Assembly: GCA_023412215.1 (NCBI GenBank)
Contig: JAEYNX010000014.1
Location: 310,001-374,000 of the forward strand
DNA from: Bacillota bacterium
GTDB taxonomy: Bacteria; Bacillota; Clostridia; Oscillospirales; Ruminococcaceae
Direction: 5' to 3'
Length of the DNA: 64,000 nucleotides
In this document: one piece after another, positions 34,879 through 43,048 of the stretch
How the letters are laid out: every line of letters begins with the position of its first letter
How positions within the stretch are numbered: position 1 is the first letter of the stretch
Program-made: the position numbers and the translations under genes
Notes under the pieces: generated by a model
Told to the model about the DNA's origin: nothing
The model's input: only the letters and a program-made list of their open reading frames with translations
The model's database searches: none

Positions 34879-35942
34879 GCTTTTCCCTCATTTGCGCGTA
34901 AACTAAACAGCCTTGCCACGGCTTCTTCCAGCAGCGTAAAGCTATCCACCCTGCTGCTTTTCATATCATAATCGCATTGTAAAAGTATGTCAAGCGCCCC
35001 CGAAAGATAGCGCAACGAGAGCCTTTCGGCGTCCTTCTCCACATAATAAAACCGGTTGGGGTTGCCCTTGTAGCCAAAATCCTTGAACACATCCTTGGCG
35101 GGCCTGCCCGCGAGGCGGCCTGTTTTAATGCGGTAAAAGTCGAGGGTGGCGGAGGAAAGCGCCGCCAGCACCGCCACCGGCTCCTCGCGATTGTAGCGGT
35201 AAACGTCGATAAGCGCCATGGCCCGCTCGAAGCTGCCCTCGGCAATTGCCTTGGAGAGATCGTACACCATGGCCTCGAGCTGCTTTTCGCACAAGAGGTC
35301 CACATCCTGCAGGGTGATCTCGGCCTTTGGGCGGTAGGCGCAAAGCTTGTTCAGCTCCTGAATGAGCCTGTCCATCTTCCAGCCGCTGCGCTCGCACACC
35401 TCGCGGGCGGCGGCGTTCTCCATCGTGCTGCCCTGCTTTTCGGCGTAGGCGCGCGCGTAGTGCACAAGGTCGTTCTCGCCGCGCGGGGCAAGCTCGGTGA
35501 CGACGCCCGCCTTATCGGTGAGCTTGATAAAGCGATTCCACTTGGCGGGCAGGCTCTTTTTGCCCGCCGTCTCCTGCGTAAGGGTGGTAAAGACCAGCAC
35601 CGTGGTATCGGGCAGCTCACCAAACAGCTGCTCGAGCTTCGAAAAGTCTGTTTCCGTGAGCGCCTCCGGGTTAAAGTCGCTTACCCATACGCATTTATAC
35701 GCCGCAAACAGCGGCAGCGCCAAGGCGGCGTCGGCAATGGTGTCGATATCGCAGCCCTTGCCGTCGAGCCTCATCCGATTAAAGCCGGTGGGGTCGTCTG
35801 GCACAGCCTTTTGCATAAGCCTTTCGGCATACTGCTTTTTCAGGTAGCTCTCCGCGCCGTATAGGAAGTACACCCGCGCGCAGGGCTCGTTTTTTACATG
35901 CAGGCGAAAGGATTGTTCATCCGTAAACGTCAACCTTGCCAC
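34875..35942 (-). CDS. holA: DNA polymerase III delta subunit
   Basis: 355 residues, the usual size. The delta subunit opens the sliding clamp. It starts with the conserved YFLYGAESYLKKQYAERL, with the degenerate nucleotide fold after it and helical domains II-III (DLSKAIAEGSFERAMALIDV, FYYVEKDAERLSLRYLSGAL). The start lies 26 bases inside the end of comEC, a frequent comEC-holA arrangement in Firmicutes. It is read through into the Toprim, MBOAT and DHHW genes. Confidence 0.92.
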   Translation of the reverse strand: MARLTFTDEQSFRLHVKNEPCARVYFLYGAESYLKKQYAERLMQKAVPDDPTGFNRMRLDGKGCDIDTIADAALALPLFAAYKCVWVSDFNPEALTETDFSKLEQLFGELPDTTVLVFTTLTQETAGKKSLPAKWNRFIKLTDKAGVVTELAPRGENDLVHYARAYAEKQGSTMENAAAREVCERSGWKMDRLIQELNKLCAYRPKAEITLQDVDLLCEKQLEAMVYDLSKAIAEGSFERAMALIDVYRYNREEPVAVLAALSSATLDFYRIKTGRLAGRPAKDVFKDFGYKGNPNRFYYVEKDAERLSLRYLSGALDILLQCDYDMKSSRVDSFTLLEEAVARLFSLRANEGKA

Positions 35943-38193
35943 CCTCCAATCTCATGGTTCCGCCCTTGGAGCAGCTGAGCGCAAGCGGGCTGTCCCCGTC
36001 GGCGCACAATAAGCTTTTGCCTTTAAACTGCTCCCCGTTTGCCTGTACGCAGGCGTCGGCCGCGACGTAATATCGTGCCGCAATGCTGTTAAAGCCCTGC
36101 GGGACGCCGCCGCTTACCACGCATACCTCGGCGGTTTTAAAGTGCAGCGGCAGGTAAGCCGCATTGATGGTGCCGTAAACAAAGAGAAAAGGCGTATCCT
36201 GTAGTGTTATGTAAACCGCTCCGCCCTTCGGCTGCAGAACGACCTGCGCGCTGCAGTCGGTAAGGCAGGTTACGGTATTGATCGCTTCGGTATCAAACTC
36301 GCTGTAGGCCGGAACCGCCGCCGCGAGCTCCTCAAATCGGATACTGTTGTGCGCGAGCAGCACCTTTGCTGCTTCAAAGCGGGAAAGCAGGTCTTTGGCC
36401 ACCGTAAAGGAGGCGTCGTTTAGGTAGGGCACCATAAGCGCTTCCACCTCTCCTACCCCCGCGGAGGTAAGATAATAACCGGCTGCGCTCGCGGACTTTT
36501 TGGTATCCGCCCCCACCAGCACCACGGCATCCTCTCCCCTATGTAGCACCGCAGTCGCGGTGAGGGCGGGGTTGGGAAATGCCACACGAATGCTGTTTTG
36601 CTGCGCCTGCAGCGCACCGAAGGCAACGCCGCCGCCAAGCAGCAGCACGGCCGCTCCAACCAGCAGCGGGAGGTGCTTATACCGCCTTTGCAGCGTACGC
36701 ACCGCCGCCGCCAATAAGACGCACACCGCTGCGAGCAGGCACGCCCACAATATGTTGACCGAGGCCGCCGCGTAATCAAGCCGCGCCAGCACCTCGGCAA
36801 TGCGCATGATCACGAGCGTTGAGATTCTGGTAATGAAGGCGGCGAGACGTGTAAGCAGGCCGTCGGGCCACAGGGCGCCCAGCAGGCCGGTAAAGAGCGA
36901 CGAGACCATCTGGATGGGTGCCAATGGGGTCGCCAGCACATTGGTGACGGGGCCGATGAGTGAAACGCGCCCGAACACCGCGGCGGTAATGGGGTAGGTA
37001 AAGAGCGTAGCGGCAAGCGAGAGGGTCGCCGCCTGCACCGCCTATTTCGCGTGGCGCCACAGCCACGGCAGGTGCCGCTCTGCCAGCGCATCCAGCGCCG
37101 GGGAAAGCAGCAGGATCGAGAGCGTGGCCGCAAACGACAGCAGAAAACCCACGTCGAGCAGCACCGCGGGGTTCACCCCGCATAATAATAGTGCAGCAAA
37201 AGCGATGGAATTCTTCGCGTCATTTTTACGATAAAACAATTGGGCCGAAAATAATGTGCAGGCCATGATACCGGCGCGCACCACCGAGGGGGTAAAGCCC
37301 GTGAAGGCCACAAACAAGATAAGAAACGCCATGCAGATCATCGCGCAGACCCGTTTGGGCAGCTTAAACAGCCCCAATAAAAGCAGCAGAAACTGTGCAA
37401 GGATGGCGGTGTGCATGCCCGAAACCGCCAGCATGTGGCTGATGCCCGAATCGCGGAAGTTCGCAAGTACCCCGGGGGACACCTCTCCGCGCTGGCCCGT
37501 GAGCATCGCCGCGGCCACCCTGCCCGCCTCGCCCCCCACCGCCTGCGCCACCGCGGTGTTTACACGGTCCCGCCAGGTGCGCAAAGCAGCCATAGGCGGG
37601 TAGTGTGCGGGGCTTTGGTAGGTGACGTCGCCGTAGCTGTAGGCAAACGCGTAGATGCCGTCGGCCCGCTGCACCACGTACGGGTCGCTGCCCGCAAGCG
37701 GGTAGGGCGGGTAGATGCTCACCTCGGCGGTGAGGGTGTCGTAATACACGGCGTCGAGCGGCGCCGTTACCGTGAGGCGCATCTTAATTTGCTGCGGCAG
37801 TGCCGTGTCCTCGTACCGCCCCGTCTGCTCGTTTAAAAGCGCTATGGCGGTGGTTTTTATCTCGTAATCGTACCGGCTGCCACGCTGACCCCTGCGGTCG
37901 AGTACGGTGGCGGTGACCACCGCCCTGTGCCCGTAGGCCCCCGATACCTGCCGCGGAACCTCCACCGTTTGGTAGGAGGCGTGCAATAGCCCGAGCGAAA
38001 AGGCGAGCGCCGAGAGCAGCAGCACGCGCAAAAGGTTAAGCGTAAAGCGTTTTACAAGGCAAACCGCGCATACACCGGCAGTTACAATCCCGCCCGCGAG
38101 CAGGGCCGCCGTAAAACCCGGATGAAAACAAAATACGACCGCCAGCGATAACAGATAGGCACATCCGATTATTGGCAGCGGTCGTTTTATCAT
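35917..38193 (-). pseudogene. comEC: comEC DNA-uptake channel gene broken by an in-frame TAG
   Basis: The single frame from ATG 38193 (AGGAG upstream) to TGA 35917 would encode a 758-residue ComEC, the usual size. The stop at 37042-37044 (TAG) divides it. The N-terminal part has an OB-like domain and the Competence domain with SHMLAVSGMHTAIL and PSVVRAGIM, ending WLWRHAK. After the TAG the frame resumes AVQAATLSLAATLFTYPI, as expected for the next membrane helix. The C-terminal third corresponds to the metallo-beta-lactamase domain but lacks the HxHxDH motif (PYLNDASF is at a similar place). The product is probably not functional for DNA uptake. A palindromic repeat (38228-38329) lies just upstream. 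Confidence 0.82.
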
Positions 38194-38227
38194 GTTGTAA
38201 CTCCTATACTGTCCACAGGGCTTGTTA

Positions 38228-38329
38228 ATACTAATTACAATAAGAAATATTACGTAAAAATTCTTCACAAAAGGCATAAATTCAACCTTTTATTCGAATT
38301 TTTTCTATATTTCTAATTGTAATAAGTAT
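38228..38329 (-). repeat. Palindromic element family, copy 2
   Basis: 102 bases, inverted relative to copy 1: ATACTAATTACAATAAGAAA at the left, TTCTAATTGTAATAAGTAT at the right, core CAAAAGGCATAAATTCAACC. It lies between the phosphoribosyltransferase gene and comEC. An in-frame extension of comEC into it (MPFVKNFYVIF) is repeat-derived and not part of the gene. Confidence 0.8.
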
Positions 38330-38354
38330 AAGCCCTTCAGCCGTCCGGCGCCGT

Positions 38355-38894
38355 CTATTTTGCGAACAGCGGCAGCTTTTCAAGGAACAGGATGTCGGTG
38401 CGGTCGGCGGCTTCGCCCTCGGCCAGTACCGCCATCTTGCCCACCACATTGCCGCTCGCCTGCTCTACAAGGTTTTCAAGCGCGTTTAAGCTCTCGCCGG
38501 TGCTGATGACATCATCCACCACCAGTACGCGCTTGCCGCTCAAGCAGTCGATGTCTTCCTTATCGATGTACAGCTCCTGAATGCGCGCCGTGGTGATCGA
38601 CTTCACCTGCACGCGAATAGGGGACTTCATATAAAGCTTCGCCGATTTGCGCGCGAGGATATACTTTTTGCCCGACTGGCGCGACATCTCGTACGCAAGC
38701 GGAATGCCCTTCGACTCGGCGGTGATGATCACGTCGTGCTCGGGGGCGATCTTGTTGAGCTCGGTTGCGCAGGCAATGGTGAGCTCCACGTCCGAAAACA
38801 TCACAAACGCGGCGATATCCAGATGCTCGTTAACCGGGCAGAGCGGCAGCTCGCGCGTGAGGCCCGCCACATGAAGCGTATAGTACTTATCCAT
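38355..38894 (-). CDS. Phosphoribosyltransferase, APRT-like
   Basis: 179 residues. Type I PRTase fold: the PRPP-binding motif RVLVVDDVISTGES is near residue 130, and the hood region has KIAPEHDVIITAESKGIPL. The length and the ARKSAKLYMKSP segment resemble adenine phosphoribosyltransferases or regulatory PurR-like proteins. The N-terminal YTLHVAGLTRELPLCP is unlike classical Apt. Base specificity is not certain. It lies 42 bases downstream of the HIT gene on the same strand. Confidence 0.8.
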   Translation of the reverse strand: MDKYYTLHVAGLTRELPLCPVNEHLDIAAFVMFSDVELTIACATELNKIAPEHDVIITAESKGIPLAYEMSRQSGKKYILARKSAKLYMKSPIRVQVKSITTARIQELYIDKEDIDCLSGKRVLVVDDVISTGESLNALENLVEQASGNVVGKMAVLAEGEAADRTDILFLEKLPLFAK

Positions 38895-38936
38895 ATCATT
38901 TTCTCCGTTATCGTAATTATTGGGGCGCCCGGTTGT

Positions 38937-39275
38937 TCAGCCGGGGGGCCATGCAAGCAGGCGCTTGCCCAGCACGTGAAAGTGCATATGCTTTACCGAC
39001 TGCCCCGCGTCCTCGCCCACGTTGGTTACCACGCGGTAGCCGCCCTCCAGGCCAAGCTCCCTGGCAAGCCTTGCAATCACCTCAAAGATGTAGGCCACGG
39101 TCCCGCTGTTTTGCGCGGTAACCTCGCCCACCGACGCGATGTGCTCCTTGGGCACGATCAGAAAATGCACGGGCGCCTGCGGGTCGATGTCGTAAAACGC
39201 CAGGACCCGGTCGTCCTCATAAACCTTCCGGCTGGGAATCTCTCCAGCGACAATCTTGCAGAATAAGCAGTCCAT
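38937..39275 (-). CDS. HIT family nucleotide-binding hydrolase
   Basis: 112 residues, the usual size of bacterial Hint proteins. The histidine triad is HMHFHVLGKR near residue 98, and the N-terminal CLFCKIVAGEIPSRKVYEDD is the standard start with a zinc-type CxxC. It cleaves nucleoside phosphoramidates or similar adducts. It sits 42 bases downstream of alaS, which is of interest because Hint enzymes hydrolyse aminoacyl-adenylates. Confidence 0.93.
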   Translation of the reverse strand: MDCLFCKIVAGEIPSRKVYEDDRVLAFYDIDPQAPVHFLIVPKEHIASVGEVTAQNSGTVAYIFEVIARLARELGLEGGYRVVTNVGEDAGQSVKHMHFHVLGKRLLAWPPG

Positions 39276-39317
39276 TCCGGCATGCCTCCCTTTCGCTGTT
39301 CGTCTTATATGAATCTA

Positions 39318-41960
39318 TTATTGGCCAAGCATGGTTTGGATAATCTTAGGTGCTTCTGCAAGCGCGTCCGCAAGCTTTTGGGGCTCCTTCACGCCCGCCA
39401 TGGCGCTGTCGGGGCGTCCGCCGCCCGAGCCGCCCGCTATCGCGGCGATCTCTTTAATGAGCTTGCCCGCGTGCAGGCCCTTCGCCACCACACCGCTGCC
39501 GCAGGCCACCATCAGGCTGCCCTTGCCGTCGGCAACGTTGGAGATTACCGCCACGGCATTCGGGTCGGATTCTTTGATCTTGTCGCAGATGGTGCGCAGG
39601 GTGTCTACCTTCGCGTCGGTAAGCGGCGCCGCAATCAGGTTGATGCCGCACACCTCGCAGGTGTTCTTGCACAGGTCCGCTACCTGCGAACCCGCGAGTT
39701 TGGTGTTTAAGGCGTCGATCTCCCGCTCCTTTTCGCGCAGCTCCGCCATCACGGAGGCGGCGCGGGTTACCACCTCGTTCGGCGTCGCGGCCTTCAGGTT
39801 CTGCGCGCAGGCGGCGATGGTCGCGGTCATGTCGCCAAACAGCTCCAACACACCGAAGCCGGTAGTGCCCTCTATTCTTCTAACGCCCGCCGCAACGGAC
39901 GACTCGGAGATGATCTTAAACAGCCCCAGCTTCGCGGTGTTGTCGGCATGGGTGCCGCCGCAGAACTCGGTGGAAAAGCCCTTGGCCTCTACCACGCGCA
40001 CGGTGTCGCCGTACTTTTCGCCGAACAGCGCCATCGCGCCGCGCTTTTTCGCTTCCTCAATGGGCAGCTCCTCGGTGGTTACGGGCAATGCCTCGAGAAT
40101 CTTCTCGTTGACCATATCCTCGGTCTTTTTAAGCTCCTCGGCGGTCATGGCGCTGAAGTGGGAAAAATCAAAGCGCACGTGCTCGGGGGTGACGAGCGAG
40201 CCCGCCTGATGCACATGGTCGCCCAGCACGGTGCGCAGAGCGGCCTGCAGCAGATGCGCCGAAGTGTGGTTGCGCATAATTGCGGCGCGGCGCTGCCTGT
40301 TCACCTCGGCGGTAACGCTGTCGCCCGTTTCAACGGTGCCGCTTAATACATTCGCCGAATGCAGGTACTGCCCGGCGGTGTTCTTTTTGCAGTCGGTTAC
40401 TTCCAGCAAAGCGCCGTCCTTGCGGATAACGCCGGTGTCGGCCACCTGACCGCCGCTCTCGGCATAGAACGGGGAGTTATCGAGCACGAGGATGACGGTG
40501 TCGCCTTCGGCGGCGCTGCCGGTCGCCTCGTTATCCTTTACAATAGCGAGAATCTTTGCGTTGGTGGTAAGCTCGTTGTAGCCTGTAAACACGGTTTTGG
40601 CAACGCCGAGGTCGCCCAGCGCCTCGCTTGCCCACGCGATGCCGCCGGACTTTTTGCGGTCTTCCCGCGCGCGGGTTTTCTGCTCGGTCATCAGGCGCTC
40701 AAACGTGGCATCGTCTACGGTAAGCTTCTTTTCTTCTACAATCTCGCGCGTAAGGTCGATGGGGAAGCCGAAGGTGTCGTACAGCTTAAACGCCTCTTCG
40801 CCGCTGAACACGCTGCTGCCCGCCTTCAGGGTGTCCTCAATCAGGCTTGCAAGCAGCTCCATGCCCTGATCGATGGTGCGGGCGAAGCGCTCCTCCTCCA
40901 CGCGGATATGCTTTTTAATATACTCGGCCTTCTCGGCGAGCTCAGGGTAGGCCGACTTGTTCTCACCTATAACGGTGTCGCACACCTTATACAAAAACGG
41001 CTCGTGAATGCCGATGAGCCTGCCGTGGCGCGCGGCGCGGCGCAGCAGCCTGCGCAGCACGTAGCCTCTGCCCTCATTAGAGGGAATAACGCCGTCGCCC
41101 ACCATAAACACGGTGCTGCGAATATGGTCGGTGATCACGCGCAAGGACACATCGGTTTTCTTGTCGTCGCCGTAGCGGATGCCCGCGATCTCGCTGACAT
41201 GCTTCATGATGTTCTGCACGGTGTCTACCTCAAAGAGGTTGTCCACCCCCTGCAGTACGCAGGCCAGACGTTCAAGGCCCATGCCGGTGTCGATGTTCGG
41301 GTGGTCGATGCGGGCGTAGTGGCCCTTGCCGTCACTGTCGAACTGGCTGAACACGAGGTTCCACACCTCAACATAACGGTCGCAGTCGCAGCCCACGGCG
41401 CAATCCGGCTTGCCGCAGCCCTTTTCGGGCCCGCGGTCAAAGTAGATCTCAGAGCAGGGGCCGCAGGGGCCGGAGCCGTGCTCCCAGAAGTTATCCTCGC
41501 GGCCCAAGCGCGTCATATGGTCGGGGGCGACGCCAACCTGCTTTGTCCAGATATCATAGGTCTCGTCATCCTCTTCAAACACCGAGACATACAGCTTCTC
41601 GGCGGGAATCTTAAGCGTCTTTGTAAAGAACTCCCACGCCCATGCGGTGGCTTCCACCTTAAAGTAGTCGCCGAACGAAAAGTTGCCCAGCATCTCGAAG
41701 TAGGTGCCGTGGCGCGCGGTTTTGCCCACGCGCTCGATATCGGGCGTGCGAATGCACTTCTGGCAGGTGGTTACACGCTTGTTGGGGGGCGTCTCCTGCC
41801 CTAAAAAGTATTTCTTCATGGGCGCCATGCCCGAGTTTATCAGAAGCAGGCTTTTGTCGTTGTTGGGCACCAGCGAAAAGCTCTTAAGACGGGTGTGCCC
41901 CTTGCTCTCAAAGAACGACAGATACGCTTCGCGAAGATCGTTTAACCCTTGCCACTGCAT
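39318..41960 (-). CDS. alaS: Alanine-tRNA ligase
   Basis: 880 residues, normal for AlaRS. The N-terminal class II catalytic domain begins LREAYLSFFESKGHTRLKS, with MAPMKKYFLGQETPP in the active site. The editing domain has the zinc motif NHTSAHLLQAAL and FCGGTHADNT. The C-terminal C-Ala domain (GGSGGGRPDSAMAGVK) is complete. The start at 41960 follows TTGGAGGAATAAATTG; the earlier in-frame ATG at 42005 lies in the leader terminator and is rejected. Transcription is controlled by the T-box upstream. Confidence 0.97.
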   Translation of the reverse strand: MQWQGLNDLREAYLSFFESKGHTRLKSFSLVPNNDKSLLLINSGMAPMKKYFLGQETPPNKRVTTCQKCIRTPDIERVGKTARHGTYFEMLGNFSFGDYFKVEATAWAWEFFTKTLKIPAEKLYVSVFEEDDETYDIWTKQVGVAPDHMTRLGREDNFWEHGSGPCGPCSEIYFDRGPEKGCGKPDCAVGCDCDRYVEVWNLVFSQFDSDGKGHYARIDHPNIDTGMGLERLACVLQGVDNLFEVDTVQNIMKHVSEIAGIRYGDDKKTDVSLRVITDHIRSTVFMVGDGVIPSNEGRGYVLRRLLRRAARHGRLIGIHEPFLYKVCDTVIGENKSAYPELAEKAEYIKKHIRVEEERFARTIDQGMELLASLIEDTLKAGSSVFSGEEAFKLYDTFGFPIDLTREIVEEKKLTVDDATFERLMTEQKTRAREDRKKSGGIAWASEALGDLGVAKTVFTGYNELTTNAKILAIVKDNEATGSAAEGDTVILVLDNSPFYAESGGQVADTGVIRKDGALLEVTDCKKNTAGQYLHSANVLSGTVETGDSVTAEVNRQRRAAIMRNHTSAHLLQAALRTVLGDHVHQAGSLVTPEHVRFDFSHFSAMTAEELKKTEDMVNEKILEALPVTTEELPIEEAKKRGAMALFGEKYGDTVRVVEAKGFSTEFCGGTHADNTAKLGLFKIISESSVAAGVRRIEGTTGFGVLELFGDMTATIAACAQNLKAATPNEVVTRAASVMAELREKEREIDALNTKLAGSQVADLCKNTCEVCGINLIAAPLTDAKVDTLRTICDKIKESDPNAVAVISNVADGKGSLMVACGSGVVAKGLHAGKLIKEIAAIAGGSGGGRPDSAMAGVKEPQKLADALAEAPKIIQTMLGQ

Positions 41961-42006
41961 CAATTTATTCCTCCAATAATGTAAATAATGCTTATGCGGA
42001 CGCAAA

Positions 42007-42420
42007 AAAACAAAAACCCCCGCCCCTAATACTTATTACGATTAGAAATATAAAAAAATCGAGCAAAAGGTTTAATTTATACCTTTTGTAAAGATTTTTT
42101 GGTTATACTTCTTATCGGAATTAGTATTGAATAGGGACGAAAGTTATTTTCCGTGGTACCACCCTGATTGCAAAAGGAGTGTGCCCTTTTGCCGCTCAAC
42201 CCGCCCTTAACGCGGGCGGCACGCCGCGGTTGTTTCCCGCGGGGCTTGGGGGCGGCAGATACGCCATAAAACCGGCAAAACTTCCAGCAGCGGCGCCAAA
42301 GCCCTTGAGCGCCGTGTTTTGCTCTCTGGTGCGGCTTTATAATCGTCGGCGGTAACGCCTTACGATATGCCTATCCTTCCCCGTCGCAGCCGTAATACCA
42401 ATTTTCGACTGTAACCAAAC
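42007..42420 (-). promoter_or_regulatory. T-box leader of alaS, with inserted repeat in its terminator
   Basis: The minus strand carries the T-box sequence AGGGTGGTACCACGG (plus 42151-42165), the site that pairs with the uncharged tRNA acceptor end. Upstream, an AGAGAG motif and Ala codons (GCC, GCA; plus 42330-42336) fit a Stem I specifier for tRNA-Ala. The terminator stem is CGTCCCTA (plus 42132-42139) with TAGGGGCG (plus 42021-42028), followed by GGGG and long T runs. Between the two arms lies a palindromic repeat of 99 bases plus TTCA. Uncharged tRNA-Ala should promote read-through into alaS. The specifier choice is tentative. Confidence 0.88.
42029..42127 (+). repeat. Palindromic element family, copy 3, inside the T-box terminator
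   Basis: 99 bases from ATACTTATTACGATTAGAAA to CTTATCGGAATTAGTAT, core GCAAAAGGTTTAATTTATAC. It has the same ends, length and foldback as the copies at 13111 and 38228. It occupies the terminator loop of the alaS T-box. Without it, the flanks join to give an 8-bp stem with a UUCA loop. Confidence 0.85.
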
Positions 42421-42426
42421 GCATTA

Positions 42427-42455
42427 ATTATATAGCGGCAGGCGTAAATTGTCAA
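42427..42455 (-). promoter_or_regulatory. Consensus promoter of alaS
   Basis: On the minus strand TTGACA, exactly 17 bases, TATAAT. Both hexamers are perfect. Transcription would begin near 42420, at the start of the T-box leader. Confidence 0.9.
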
Positions 42456-42493
42456 TCAATTGTACACCCTGATAAGATAGAGAGTTTATGCCT

Positions 42494-42784
42494 TTAACCG
42501 GCAATTTCTATGCGGTCGACGCGTCTTTCAAGAGCTTCCATCCTTCTTTCAAGCTCCCATTGCTTCTCATGAGTGAGCTTGTAGCCGTCGAATAAAGCGT
42601 CAATTCTCTTTGTAATATCATTTTCCATATCGATTCTGATGGACTTGATTTCAGATCCAATGGATTTCATTTCAGATTCCATGGATTGTAATTTCTCGCC
42701 GGTAGATTTACTCTGTTCATCTATAATTTTTGCTTGGTCGGCGAACATTTCAGCAATTGGGTTTAACAACTCTTCATTGGTCAT
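42494..42784 (-). CDS. Small coiled-coil protein of unknown function
   Basis: 96 residues with a ribosome site (GGGAGAGAAAAAGCC) upstream. Almost the whole protein is predicted coiled coil: repeating SMESEMKSIGSEIKSIRIDM heptads, then RRMEALERRVDRIE near the end. No membrane segment or enzyme motif. The C-terminal part resembles the short coiled coils found in many small Firmicute proteins and phage proteins. It ends about 40 bases before the alaS promoter. Function unknown. Confidence 0.65.
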   Translation of the reverse strand: MTNEELLNPIAEMFADQAKIIDEQSKSTGEKLQSMESEMKSIGSEIKSIRIDMENDITKRIDALFDGYKLTHEKQWELERRMEALERRVDRIEIAG

Positions 42785-43048
42785 GGCTTTTTCTCTCCCT
42801 AATCGACTGTAACATCATTATACCCCGCTTGCAGGGTAGTTGTCTAGGAGATTTTAACACTGATAGTTGGCATTCTTGCCATGGTAGAGATTTAAGTGGG
42901 CGATGAGAGGTTGAGGGCGAAACACAGGAATGCATCGTGCGTTCACCGTTTAACTGTTAACCACATAAATTCAGCGGGCAGCCAATCGCCGCCCCTGCAT
43001 ATCTGCAGCTTACACAGCGTAAGGAAAAGCTTTATAGCGGCAGGTATT
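42785..43048. other. Gap between the coiled-coil and penicillin-binding protein genes
   Basis: 264 bases with no gene seen. The part next to the coiled-coil gene should hold its promoter, but no clear hexamer pair was found. No strong terminator was seen after the penicillin-binding protein gene. Confidence 0.4.

Noticed and set aside
17443..37044. TAG read as an amino acid in this genome (two conserved genes have in-frame TAG)
   Set aside because: Many normal genes here end in TAG at family-typical C-termini (cas1, cas2, rlmI, oppB, purD, purO, the SPFH and NfeD genes), so TAG works as a stop.
38194..38277. Longer comEC start at 38277
   Set aside because: The added residues come from the palindromic repeat, and the same peptide appears in the copy at 13111; AGGAG precedes the ATG at 38193.
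41961..42005. Earlier alaS start at 42005
   Set aside because: It lies beside the T-box terminator U run; the ATG at 41960 has a good ribosome site and the standard AlaRS N-terminus.
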